From Streptomyces sp. cf386 (lineage in GTDB: Bacteria > Actinomycetota > Actinomycetes > Streptomycetales > Streptomycetaceae), in contig NZ_FNHV01000001.1 in assembly GCF_900103585.1 (NCBI RefSeq), forward strand, positions 575,326 to 639,325: a DNA stretch of 64,000 nucleotides. The letters are read 5' to 3'. The notes under the pieces are model-generated. The model was not told where the DNA came from and made no database searches. It was given only the letters and a program-made list of their open reading frames with translations. Every line of letters begins with the position of its first letter. Positions within the stretch are counted from its first letter, which is position 1. The translations under genes were made by a program, and so were the position numbers. Shown here one piece after another: positions 23,418 to 31,333 of the stretch.

Positions 23418-23449
23418 GTTCTCTCACCACCTTCCGGGGTCCGTCGCCG

Positions 23450-23743
23450 TCAGCCCTGGAAGGTCCGCTGGACCTGCAAGTCCTGCTGCTGATAGATCTC
23501 GGCCACGGAGCCGACGGCCTGCGCCGCCGTCGTCAGGAACGTCTGCAGGCGCTTGGCGGCGCCGTCCCAGATCGCCTGGGCGTCCAGGTAGGCCAGCTTC
23601 GAGCCGCCCTCCCACTCGCTGAGCGTGGGCTGGATCTCCTCCTCCAGCTTGTCGAGGCTCTGCCGGACCTTGTTGCTGGCGGCGATGATGGCGTCCATCG
23701 CGTCGATCATGCTCCGGGTATCACCGCGGAATCCGTCACCCAT
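23450..23743 (-). CDS. WXG100 protein, EsxA-like
   Basis: A 97-residue WXG100 protein with the W-E-G turn in LSEWEGGSKLAYL between two helices, the usual length and no signal peptide. It ends in QVQRTFQG. Such proteins pair with a second WXG100 protein and leave the cell through the EccC/EccD channel. It lies 86 bases downstream of the EsxB-like gene in the same orientation, so the two most likely form the secreted heterodimer. The label esxA is by position and pattern, since both proteins are similar in length. Confidence 0.9.
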   Translation of the reverse strand: MGDGFRGDTRSMIDAMDAIIAASNKVRQSLDKLEEEIQPTLSEWEGGSKLAYLDAQAIWDGAAKRLQTFLTTAAQAVGSVAEIYQQQDLQVQRTFQG

Positions 23744-23829
23744 GGTCTTGTCTCCTCAAATGCGTTGCGGGAAAGGTCAGTTGTCGGGCAGGCCGGGCCG
23801 GCCTGTTGTGCGGGGCTGCCGTGAAGGGA

Positions 23830-24159
23830 TCAGTTGCCGTCGAGGACCGAGCGCAGCTGGCCCATCACGAGATTGGTGTCGTCGTCGGCCTTCGTCTGCT
23901 CGCCCAGCGCCAGTTCGAGGCTGAGCTCGATCTGCTCCAGGGCCTGGAGCATGGTCTGGTGCTCGATGTCGTACTGGTCCATGATCGAGATGAAGGTGGT
24001 CTGTGACTCGGCGGACCAGCTGGTGGCCAGCCCGCCGACGATCGACTGCGCCTCGGTGTGGTGGGTGCGCAGGTCGTTGCCGCACTGGGTGATCTTGTCC
24101 CGTCCGGCTGTCATCTGAGCGAAGTTGGTACTCGTCAGGCCCTGGGGCGGAGTGCTCAT
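23830..24159 (-). CDS. WXG100 protein, EsxB-like (W-S-A turn)
   Basis: A 109-residue helical hairpin protein. The turn reads LATSWSAESQTTF, so the usual Gly of W-x-G is Ala. I start at the ATG at 24159, which has GAGGAG upstream; the open frame continues further but only as an out-of-phase shadow of eccB. It sits between eccB and the EsxA-like gene. As a member of the WXG100 family it is probably exported with its neighbour as a dimer and recognised by the C-terminal ATPase domain of EccC. The C-terminal YxxxD/E-type signal is not obvious. Confidence 0.87.
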   Translation of the reverse strand: MSTPPQGLTSTNFAQMTAGRDKITQCGNDLRTHHTEAQSIVGGLATSWSAESQTTFISIMDQYDIEHQTMLQALEQIELSLELALGEQTKADDDTNLVMGQLRSVLDGN

Positions 24160-24199
24160 GGTGTTCTCCTCGGTTGTGTTCCGTGGTGGTCCGCGGGCG

Positions 24200-25696
24200 T
24201 CAGTCGACCGCGGGGTTCTGGGAGGGGACGGGGGCCGCCGGGGCCTTGCCCGGGTCGGCGGCCAGGGGGCTCTTCGCGATCTCCGGGTCCAGCGCGGGAC
24301 CCGTGGGGACGAGCGAGAGCACCGTGCTCGGTACGGGCACCGCCGAGGCGGGGTCGTAGCCGAGAGACGTGGCGACTTCGGGGTTCGCGAGGGGGAAACG
24401 TACGCCCGAGTCGGTGATGAGGAAGAGCGTGGGCGCGGCCCCGGCGCCGGTCGCGGTGGCGAGGGTGCCATGGCCGGGGGCGACCACGATCCGGTCGGCC
24501 GTGGGCCCGTCCGTCGCGGGCTGTTCGGGGCGGGGCAGGCCGGGCGGCGCCGCGTCGGCCGTGCCGCCCGCGGCTTCCCGTACCGCGACCGTGACCTTGG
24601 GCTTGTCACCCGCCCCGGTGCCGGGGGTGACCCGGACGCAGGGCACCTGGTTGCCGTTGCCGGGCGCCACGAACGGGGCCGGGGGTGTGGTGGGCAGGCC
24701 TTCGGTACGCAGTTCGCGGGCGGAGCGCGGCGCCGCGTTGAGGGCGGCGGTGGGCACCTTCACGGGGGTGACCTGGCCGCCAGGATAGGCCTCCGCGGTC
24801 GCGGGGTCGCCGAGCAGCAGGGCCGCCTCGGTGGCGGTGATCGGGGAGAGGCCGTCGGCGAGGAGCAGGAAGTTGATGTCGGGGTCCGCGTCGTCCTGGA
24901 AGATCTGGCCGACCACGCCGTTCTGTCCGCCGACCGGGGGCCCGGCCGAGCCCCGGCCCGGCACGTCCGGTGCGGTCAGGTCGGGCCCTGAGGCGAGGGA
25001 GTTGAGCCAGGCGTCGGGGACCTTGAAGGCCGGGGTGTTGGCGTAGCCGAGCGCGGTGAGGGTGGCTTCGCCGTCCACCTTGAGGCGTACGCCGCTCCAG
25101 GCCAGGTAATTGGTGCCGTCGGCGGCCTCGATCTGAAGGGCGCGGTCCGCGCCGAGCTCGGTGAACTTCTCGTTGCCGCCGCCGATGTACGCGGTGACGA
25201 TCGCCTCGTCGCTGCCGTCGGCCTTGGTGCGGTTGGCGGTGCACACGGACCACTTGTCGCGGTCGAGGCTCTTCGCCTCGGGCAGCGAGTCGGGGGCGCC
25301 GGGGATTCCGAGGACGGGGCCCTTCGGCACGCTTCGGACGGCCTTGGCGGCGACGGTCTGCGGCTTCAGATTGCCCTGGCCGGTGATCATGATCGCCGAG
25401 GAGGTGTTGAGCACGGGGTGCAGCGCCCCGCTCAGATACAGATACCGTGCGCCGGTCTCCTTCTCGACGACCAGCGTGCCCTCCTTCTGGAAGGCCTTGC
25501 TGCTGCCGGGGAAGAGAAAGCCGTAGGCCGCCATGCCGCCCAGTGCCACCACACCGAGCGCGGTCCCGGCGATGGTGCCGAAGGTGAAGCGGCGCATCGG
25601 GACCTCGGGGGCGTCCGGCTCCCCTCGGGTGAGGCCGGCCGTGATCCTGCTCAGGGTGAAGGTGTACGCCTGCACCTGATCGCGGCGTGTCTGCAT
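24200..25696 (-). CDS. eccB: type VII secretion membrane protein EccB
   Basis: A 498-residue protein with a cytoplasmic N-terminus (MQTRRDQVQAYTFTLSRIT), one transmembrane helix at about residues 38-62 and a large extracytoplasmic domain. This is the EccB layout and length. Typical features are the QKEGTLVVEKETGARYLYL and LHPVLNTSSAIM regions. EccB is a structural part of the ESX membrane complex and, in mycobacteria, its outer domain has ATPase activity. The gene lies 66 bases downstream of eccD, on the same strand, and its ATG has AGGAG about 9 bases upstream. The run Pro/Ala at the C-terminus is ordinary for these proteins. Confidence 0.93.
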   Translation of the reverse strand: MQTRRDQVQAYTFTLSRITAGLTRGEPDAPEVPMRRFTFGTIAGTALGVVALGGMAAYGFLFPGSSKAFQKEGTLVVEKETGARYLYLSGALHPVLNTSSAIMITGQGNLKPQTVAAKAVRSVPKGPVLGIPGAPDSLPEAKSLDRDKWSVCTANRTKADGSDEAIVTAYIGGGNEKFTELGADRALQIEAADGTNYLAWSGVRLKVDGEATLTALGYANTPAFKVPDAWLNSLASGPDLTAPDVPGRGSAGPPVGGQNGVVGQIFQDDADPDINFLLLADGLSPITATEAALLLGDPATAEAYPGGQVTPVKVPTAALNAAPRSARELRTEGLPTTPPAPFVAPGNGNQVPCVRVTPGTGAGDKPKVTVAVREAAGGTADAAPPGLPRPEQPATDGPTADRIVVAPGHGTLATATGAGAAPTLFLITDSGVRFPLANPEVATSLGYDPASAVPVPSTVLSLVPTGPALDPEIAKSPLAADPGKAPAAPVPSQNPAVD

Positions 25697-25762
25697 GGGG
25701 ACTCGCTCCTCAGCTCAAGCAAGTGGTCGGTACGTAGCGGTCGTTGACGATGCGGGCAGCGC

Positions 25763-27184
25763 TCAGCCGAAGAGGGCCTGCGCCCACCCGTAGGCGTCGA
25801 GGATCGCGAGCAGCAGCGGCAGCACGGACAGGCCGACCAGCAGCTCGAGGATCTCGGCCGCCCGCCCCCAGTACGGCAGCAGCCGCCGGCCGGGCAGGAT
25901 CCGCGCCCCGGCGAGCAGCATCCCGGCGGTGACCACGGTGCCGCTCACCGCGCCGAGCAGCCGCGACTCGAAGGGCAGCAGCCATGCCGCGCCGATGATC
26001 AGCACCAGGAGGCCGAGTACGGCGGGGGCCAGCAGGGCGATGCGCTGCCCGGCCCCGATGAGGATCCGGCTGCGCAGCAGCAGCGCGACACAGCACACGG
26101 CGAGCAGCGTCACGTACTCCCAACTCCCGCCGAGTGCCACCAGCGGCAGTGTGCCCGCGACGACCAGGCCGACCGCGGCGAACAGCCCGGTCATGAAGCG
26201 GTCGGCGACGGCCGCGCGCTCCAACAGCCACGTGGCGCGCATGGGTTCGATCTCCTGTTGCAGCTCCTCGCTGTTGCTGGGAAGCAGCGGCATCCGCAGA
26301 TCGGCGAGGCGGAAGGAGGTGCCGGGCACCATCACGTTGAACACCAGCGCCACGACCAGGAGCACGGACGCCGACTGCGCCGAGTTCAACGTGGTCGCAG
26401 CGGCGAGCAGCCCGCCGAGCGATACGGCGGCGCTCACCGTGAGGAGCGCGGCGAAGCCCTGATGGAGGCCGCCGACGAGGACCATGGCGAGCACGGTCGC
26501 GGCCAGTGCCGCGAACCCGGCGGCAAGAACCTGGGCCGCCTCGACGCCGCCGGTCGCGCTGCCCACGACGAGGTATCCGGCGAGACCCGCGAACAGCACG
26601 CCGAACAGGGCGATCAGCCCGGCCGGGGCCGTGTCCTTCATGCCGCGGGCCACGACGGCCGCCCCGCCGTGCAGGGCGAGGGCGAGCCCGGCGGCCGTCG
26701 CGGCCCGGGTCAGGGGCGGTCCGGACATGAGCAGCATCGTCCAGGCGGAGGCCAGCGCGCCCGCCATCAACAGCAGGAACAGCCGGCGCGTCATCGCGTC
26801 GCGCCAGCGGTCGGGCCGGCCGCGTACGCCGTCGGCGACGCCGGTGATCAGGTCGTCGTAGTCGATGACGGGAAGCTCGGCCCTGCGGGGCGACAGATAC
26901 AGGGACTCGCCGTCGCGTACGGCGAGCGCGGAGAGGGTGCGTTCCTCATCGAGGGCGGGCTCGCCGAGGCGCTGGAGCACCCAGCCGTCGTGCTCGACTC
27001 CGACATCCGCCAGGTCCTGGCCCGCATACGTCATGAGGGTCGGCAGCAGGTCGTACAGCGGGACGTCGGACGGCACGGCGACCTCGAGCGACGACGAGGG
27101 CGTCACGAGCATCATCCGGCACAGTTCGTTGGTCGCGTTGCTGGTCACGCCGGGGGGCACGCGGGAGTCGACGGCCGGGTTCAA
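25763..27184 (-). CDS. eccD: type VII secretion integral membrane protein EccD
   Basis: A 473-residue protein with a ubiquitin-like (YukD-type) N-terminal domain (CRMMLVTPSSSLEVAVP through DGESLYLSPRR), followed by about 11 transmembrane helices. EccD dimers form the membrane vestibule of the ESX secretion complex. The best start is a TTG at 27184 with GAGGGG about 8 bases upstream; no ATG or GTG nearby has such a site. It is the first gene of the minus-strand run that ends with the giant gene, and it is divergent from eccC with 141 bases between them. Confidence 0.92.
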   Translation of the reverse strand: MNPAVDSRVPPGVTSNATNELCRMMLVTPSSSLEVAVPSDVPLYDLLPTLMTYAGQDLADVGVEHDGWVLQRLGEPALDEERTLSALAVRDGESLYLSPRRAELPVIDYDDLITGVADGVRGRPDRWRDAMTRRLFLLLMAGALASAWTMLLMSGPPLTRAATAAGLALALHGGAAVVARGMKDTAPAGLIALFGVLFAGLAGYLVVGSATGGVEAAQVLAAGFAALAATVLAMVLVGGLHQGFAALLTVSAAVSLGGLLAAATTLNSAQSASVLLVVALVFNVMVPGTSFRLADLRMPLLPSNSEELQQEIEPMRATWLLERAAVADRFMTGLFAAVGLVVAGTLPLVALGGSWEYVTLLAVCCVALLLRSRILIGAGQRIALLAPAVLGLLVLIIGAAWLLPFESRLLGAVSGTVVTAGMLLAGARILPGRRLLPYWGRAAEILELLVGLSVLPLLLAILDAYGWAQALFG

Positions 27185-27325
27185 CCCGTATTCCCCTCAA
27201 CTCGGTTTGAGCCGTGGGGGCTTGGCGTGCGTGCAGGTGCGCGAACCCCTTTGCCGAGTTCGGACGAGTTCCGTCGAGTCCGCCGAGCCCGTCGACTTCA
27301 CCAGTACCGAGTCCCTGGAGGCCGC
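27185..27325. promoter_or_regulatory. divergent eccD-eccC intergenic region
   Basis: This 141-base gap must hold promoters for eccC on the plus strand and for the long eccD-to-giant run on the minus strand. No clear -35/-10 pairs or operators could be read by eye. Confidence 0.45.
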
Positions 27326-30300
27326 GTGTCCACCGTCGTCTTCCGCAGGCCCGCGCGGCGCGCGGCGCCCGCGCTGCCCACCGGCGAGATGCCGCTCCAA
27401 TCGCCGCCGCCCCTGCCGGAGTTGGAGGCGCAGGGCTTCACGGCGGTGGTGGGTTTCCTGCCCATGGCGCTGTCCTCGCTGACCATGGGCATGATGTTCG
27501 TGGTACCGGGGATCGGTGCCACGTTCCGGTACGTGATGATGGCGATGATGGCCGTGTCCCTGGTCGTCATGCTGATCCTGAACCTGATGCGCGGCCCCAT
27601 CGAGCGCAAGCGCAAACTGCGTGGCGAGCGCCGCGGCTATCTGCGTTACCTCGCACAGCAGCGCCGCAAGGTGCGCAGGGCCACCGATCAGCAGCGCCGG
27701 CACGGTCAGTGGCAGTTCCCGGAGCCGGACGGCCTGTGGTCGCTGGCCCTGAGCAAGCGACTGTGGGAGCGGCGCGTGTCGCATCCCGACTTCGGCGAGG
27801 TGCGCCTGGGCACCGGGCCGCAGCCGCTGTCGATGAAGCTGAGCCCGCCCGAGTCGGCGCCGGTGGAGGATCTGGAGCCGGTGAGCGCGCATGCGCTGCG
27901 GCGTTTCATCGAGGCGTACGGGAGTGTGCCGGGCGTCCCGGTCTCGCTCTATCTGCGCGGCTTCGCGCATGTGCTGATGGACGGGGACATGGACGCGGCG
28001 CGCGCCATGACCCGCTCGGTGCTGGCCTCGCTCGCCGTACTCCACTCCCCCGTCGACCTGCGGATCGGGGTACTGGCCTCGGGTGCGGCGCTGGAGGAGT
28101 GGGAGTGGACGAAGTGGCTGCCGCATGCGATGCACCCGGGCCGTACCGACGCGGCGGGCCCGGTGCGGCAGATCGCCGAGGACTTCGCCGAGTTGGAGGA
28201 GCTGCTCGGCCTCAGCGGCGAGGGCGCGCGGGAGCGGGCCCGGTTCGAGCCGGACACGGAGGTGTCGGCCGATGAGCCGTATCTGGTGATCGTGGTGGAC
28301 GGGGCGCGACTGCCCGCCAATGTGCAGGCGGCGACGAGCGGTTACCGCAATGCCGTGATCATCGACCTCTCGGACTCGCTGCCGCGCCGGGCCAGCCGCT
28401 ATGTGCTGCGGCTGCAGGTGTCACCGCAGCAGGTGGAGCAGGTCACCAAGGACGTGGCGGGCCAGGACGTGTTCACCGATGTCTGTGCGCCCGACGCACT
28501 GTCGGCGGGCCGGGCGGGCAAGCTGGCCCGGCTCGTCTCCCGCTACCGGCTCAGCGGCGGCGCCGACCAGTCGGAGCCGCTGACCACCGACTTCGAACTG
28601 ACCACGCTGCTCGGGGTGGGCGATGCGATGGCGCTCGACCCGCAGGTGACCTGGCGGCCGCGCTCCACCTGGGACCAGCTGCGCATCCCGATCGGGATCG
28701 CGGAGAACGGCGCGCCGGTCGAGCTGGACATCAAGGAGGCGGCGCGCGGCGGCATGGGCCCGCACGGCATCCTCATCGGCGCCACCGGCTCCGGCAAGTC
28801 CGAGACCCTGCGCACCCTGGTCCTGGGGCTCGCGGTCACCCACTCCTCCGAGGCGCTGAACTTCGTCCTCGTCGACTTCAAGGGCGGCGCCACCTTCCTG
28901 GGCCTGGACCGGCTCCCGCACACCTCGGCGGTCATCACCAACCTGTCCGACGAACTCCCCCTCGTGGACCGTATGCAGGACGCCCTGCAGTCGGAGATGA
29001 ACCGCCGCCAGGAGCTGCTGCGCGCCGCCGGGAACTACAGCTCGGTGCACGACTACGAGAAGGCCCGCCAGGCCGGGGCCCCGCTCGATCCGCTGCCCTC
29101 GCTGTTCATCGTCGTCGACGAGTTCAGTGAACTGCTCTCGCAGAAGCGGGAGTTCATCGACACCTTCGTGATGATCGGGCGGCTCGGCCGGTCGCTGGCG
29201 GTGCATCTGCTGCTCGCCTCGCAGCGCTTGGAGGAGGGAAAGATCCACGCGCTGCAGTCGCATCTGTCGTACCGCATCGGCCTGCGGACGTTCTCGGCGA
29301 TGGAGAGCCGCGCCGTGCTCGGTGTCACCGACGCCCACAATCTGCCCTCCGCGCCCGGCCACGGCTATCTCAAGACCGACACCGATACCCTGCAGCGGTT
29401 CAAGGCCGCCTATGTGTCCGGCCCGTACGGCAGCCCAGTGAGCCGCGAGCGCCGCCAGGCGGTGATCGAACAACAGGTGGTGCCGTTCACCACCCGCTAC
29501 ATCGAGCCGCGCATCCTCCAGCCCGCCGAGCCGGTCGCCGACGAGGTGCCGCGCGAGGAGTCGGGCGCATCGCTGCTCGATGTGATCGTGGACCGGCTGG
29601 CGGGCCAGGGCCCGCCCGCGCACGAGGTGTGGCTGCCCCCGCTGGGCGATCCGCCCACCCTCGACATGCTGCTCCCTGCCCTCAGCCGGCATCCGGAGCT
29701 CGGTCTGTGCACCGCCGACTGGGAGGGGCGCGGGCGGCTGACGGTGCCGCTCGGAATCGTCGACAAGCCTCTGGAGCAGCGCCGTGACCCGCTGATCGCG
29801 GACCTGTCGGCGGCCGACGGCCATGTGGGCATCGTCGGTGCCACCCAGAGCGGCAAGTCCACCTTCGTCCGCACCCTCGTGACGGCCCTCGCGCTCACCC
29901 ACACTCCGGCCGAAGTGCAGTTCTACTGCCTGGACTTCGGCGGCGGCGCGCTGTCCTCGCTCAAGGGCCTGCCGCATGTCGGCAGCGTCGCGGGCCGGCT
30001 CGACGTGGACCGCGTCCACCGGACCGTGAACGAGATCGTCGGGCTGATCGACCGGCGTGAGGAGATGTTCCGCGACGAAGGTATCGAGTCGATCGCCGAG
30101 TTCCGCCGGCTGCGCGCGGCCGGGCGGCTGCCGCGGGAGAGGTACGGGGACGTGTTCCTCGTCATCGACGGCTGGTTCACGCTGCGCCAGGACTTCGACA
30201 AGCTGGAGGCCTCCGTCCAGGAGGTCGCCTCGCGCGGCCTCGGCTACGGGGTGCACCTGATCGTCACGGGTACCCGGTGGATGGAGTTCCGGACCTGGCT

Positions 30301-31300
30301 GCGCGATGTGATGGGCACCCGCTTCGAGCTGAAGATCGGCGAGCCGATGGAGTCCGACATCAACTCCAAGGCCGCGGCGCTCGTCCCGAAGGTCCCCGGG
30401 CGCGGACTGACCCGCGACCAGCTGCAGTTCCTGGGCGCGGTGCCGCGTACCGACGGTGTGGAGAGCGGCGAGAACCTGGCGGAGGCGCACCGCGCCCTGG
30501 TGGAACAGGTGGCCAAGGCGTGGCACGGCCCGGCCGCACCCCAGGTGCGCCTGCTCCCGGCGAAGCTTCCGCTCGCCGAACTCCCTGCCGCCGACGGCGA
30601 CTTGCGGATGCCGTACGGCCTGGAGGAGACGGGCCTGCGCACCGCCTGGCACGACTTCGAGCAGACACCGCACCTGATCGTGCTCGGAGAGACGGAGAGC
30701 GGCAAGACGAACCTGCTCAGGCTCGCCGCCAAGTCGATCATGTCCCGGTACACCCCGGCCGAGGCCCGCATCATCCTCGGCGACACCCGCCGCCACCTGT
30801 TCGACTCCGTCCCGCAGAACTACCAGCTCGGCTACGCCGTCTCGGGCGTGAACCTGGCGGGCCTCGTCAAGGAGGCCGCCGAGTCCCTCACCAAGCGGGT
30901 GCCGGGCCCGGACATCACCCCCGACCGGCTGCCGCTGCGCGACTGGTGGTCCGGGCCGCGTCTGTTCCTGCTGATCGACGACTACGACCTGCTCGCCGCC
31001 CCGATGAACCCGCCGCTGGCCCCGGTCGTCGAACTCCTCTCCCAGGGCACGGAGATCGGCCTGCACGTCATCATCGCCCGCTCCACGGCCGGCGCGAGCC
31101 GCGGCATGGGCGACGGCGCCCTGCGCCGGATGCAGGAGCTGGGCACCCCGATCCTGCTGCTTTCCTGCGGCCGCGAGGAGGGCACGTTCCTGCCCACGGC
31201 ACCCCCGAAGAAGCTCCCGCAGGGCCGCGCACAGCTGGTGACGCGGCGGGCGGCGCCGGTGCTGGTCCAGACGGGGCTGGTGGAGGAGCCCGAGGCGTAG
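27326..31300 (+). CDS. eccC: type VII secretion FtsK/SpoIIIE ATPase EccC
   Basis: A 1324-residue single-chain EccC. The GTG at 27326 has GGAG about 7 bases upstream; the longer open frame upstream overlaps eccD on the other strand and is rejected. Two transmembrane helices at about residues 40-88 are followed by three FtsK/SpoIIIE ATPase domains. Walker A motifs are GATGSGKS (about 485), GATQSGKS (838) and GETESGKT (1121). The first Walker B is intact (LFIVVDEF), while the second reads FLVIDGW and the third FLLIDDY. That pattern is usual for EccC, where domain 1 drives transport and domain 3 binds substrate. It powers export of the WXG100 proteins encoded nearby. Confidence 0.95.
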   Translation: MSTVVFRRPARRAAPALPTGEMPLQSPPPLPELEAQGFTAVVGFLPMALSSLTMGMMFVVPGIGATFRYVMMAMMAVSLVVMLILNLMRGPIERKRKLRGERRGYLRYLAQQRRKVRRATDQQRRHGQWQFPEPDGLWSLALSKRLWERRVSHPDFGEVRLGTGPQPLSMKLSPPESAPVEDLEPVSAHALRRFIEAYGSVPGVPVSLYLRGFAHVLMDGDMDAARAMTRSVLASLAVLHSPVDLRIGVLASGAALEEWEWTKWLPHAMHPGRTDAAGPVRQIAEDFAELEELLGLSGEGARERARFEPDTEVSADEPYLVIVVDGARLPANVQAATSGYRNAVIIDLSDSLPRRASRYVLRLQVSPQQVEQVTKDVAGQDVFTDVCAPDALSAGRAGKLARLVSRYRLSGGADQSEPLTTDFELTTLLGVGDAMALDPQVTWRPRSTWDQLRIPIGIAENGAPVELDIKEAARGGMGPHGILIGATGSGKSETLRTLVLGLAVTHSSEALNFVLVDFKGGATFLGLDRLPHTSAVITNLSDELPLVDRMQDALQSEMNRRQELLRAAGNYSSVHDYEKARQAGAPLDPLPSLFIVVDEFSELLSQKREFIDTFVMIGRLGRSLAVHLLLASQRLEEGKIHALQSHLSYRIGLRTFSAMESRAVLGVTDAHNLPSAPGHGYLKTDTDTLQRFKAAYVSGPYGSPVSRERRQAVIEQQVVPFTTRYIEPRILQPAEPVADEVPREESGASLLDVIVDRLAGQGPPAHEVWLPPLGDPPTLDMLLPALSRHPELGLCTADWEGRGRLTVPLGIVDKPLEQRRDPLIADLSAADGHVGIVGATQSGKSTFVRTLVTALALTHTPAEVQFYCLDFGGGALSSLKGLPHVGSVAGRLDVDRVHRTVNEIVGLIDRREEMFRDEGIESIAEFRRLRAAGRLPRERYGDVFLVIDGWFTLRQDFDKLEASVQEVASRGLGYGVHLIVTGTRWMEFRTWLRDVMGTRFELKIGEPMESDINSKAAALVPKVPGRGLTRDQLQFLGAVPRTDGVESGENLAEAHRALVEQVAKAWHGPAAPQVRLLPAKLPLAELPAADGDLRMPYGLEETGLRTAWHDFEQTPHLIVLGETESGKTNLLRLAAKSIMSRYTPAEARIILGDTRRHLFDSVPQNYQLGYAVSGVNLAGLVKEAAESLTKRVPGPDITPDRLPLRDWWSGPRLFLLIDDYDLLAAPMNPPLAPVVELLSQGTEIGLHVIIARSTAGASRGMGDGALRRMQELGTPILLLSCGREEGTFLPTAPPKKLPQGRAQLVTRRAAPVLVQTGLVEEPEA

Positions 31301-31309
31301 TTGGTGAGG

Positions 31310-31321
31310 GCGGCGCGCCGC
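31310..31321. repeat. 12-base palindrome between convergent genes
   Basis: GCGGCGCGCCGC is a perfect palindrome in the 33-base gap between the convergent ends of eccC and the LAL regulator. It may help terminate both, although it has no loop or T tract. Confidence 0.35.
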
Positions 31322-31333
31322 AGCACCCGCGGG

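Noticed and set aside
26258..27325. Upstream extension of eccC
   Set aside because: The region overlaps eccD. The GTG at 27326 has a ribosome site and gives the normal EccC length.
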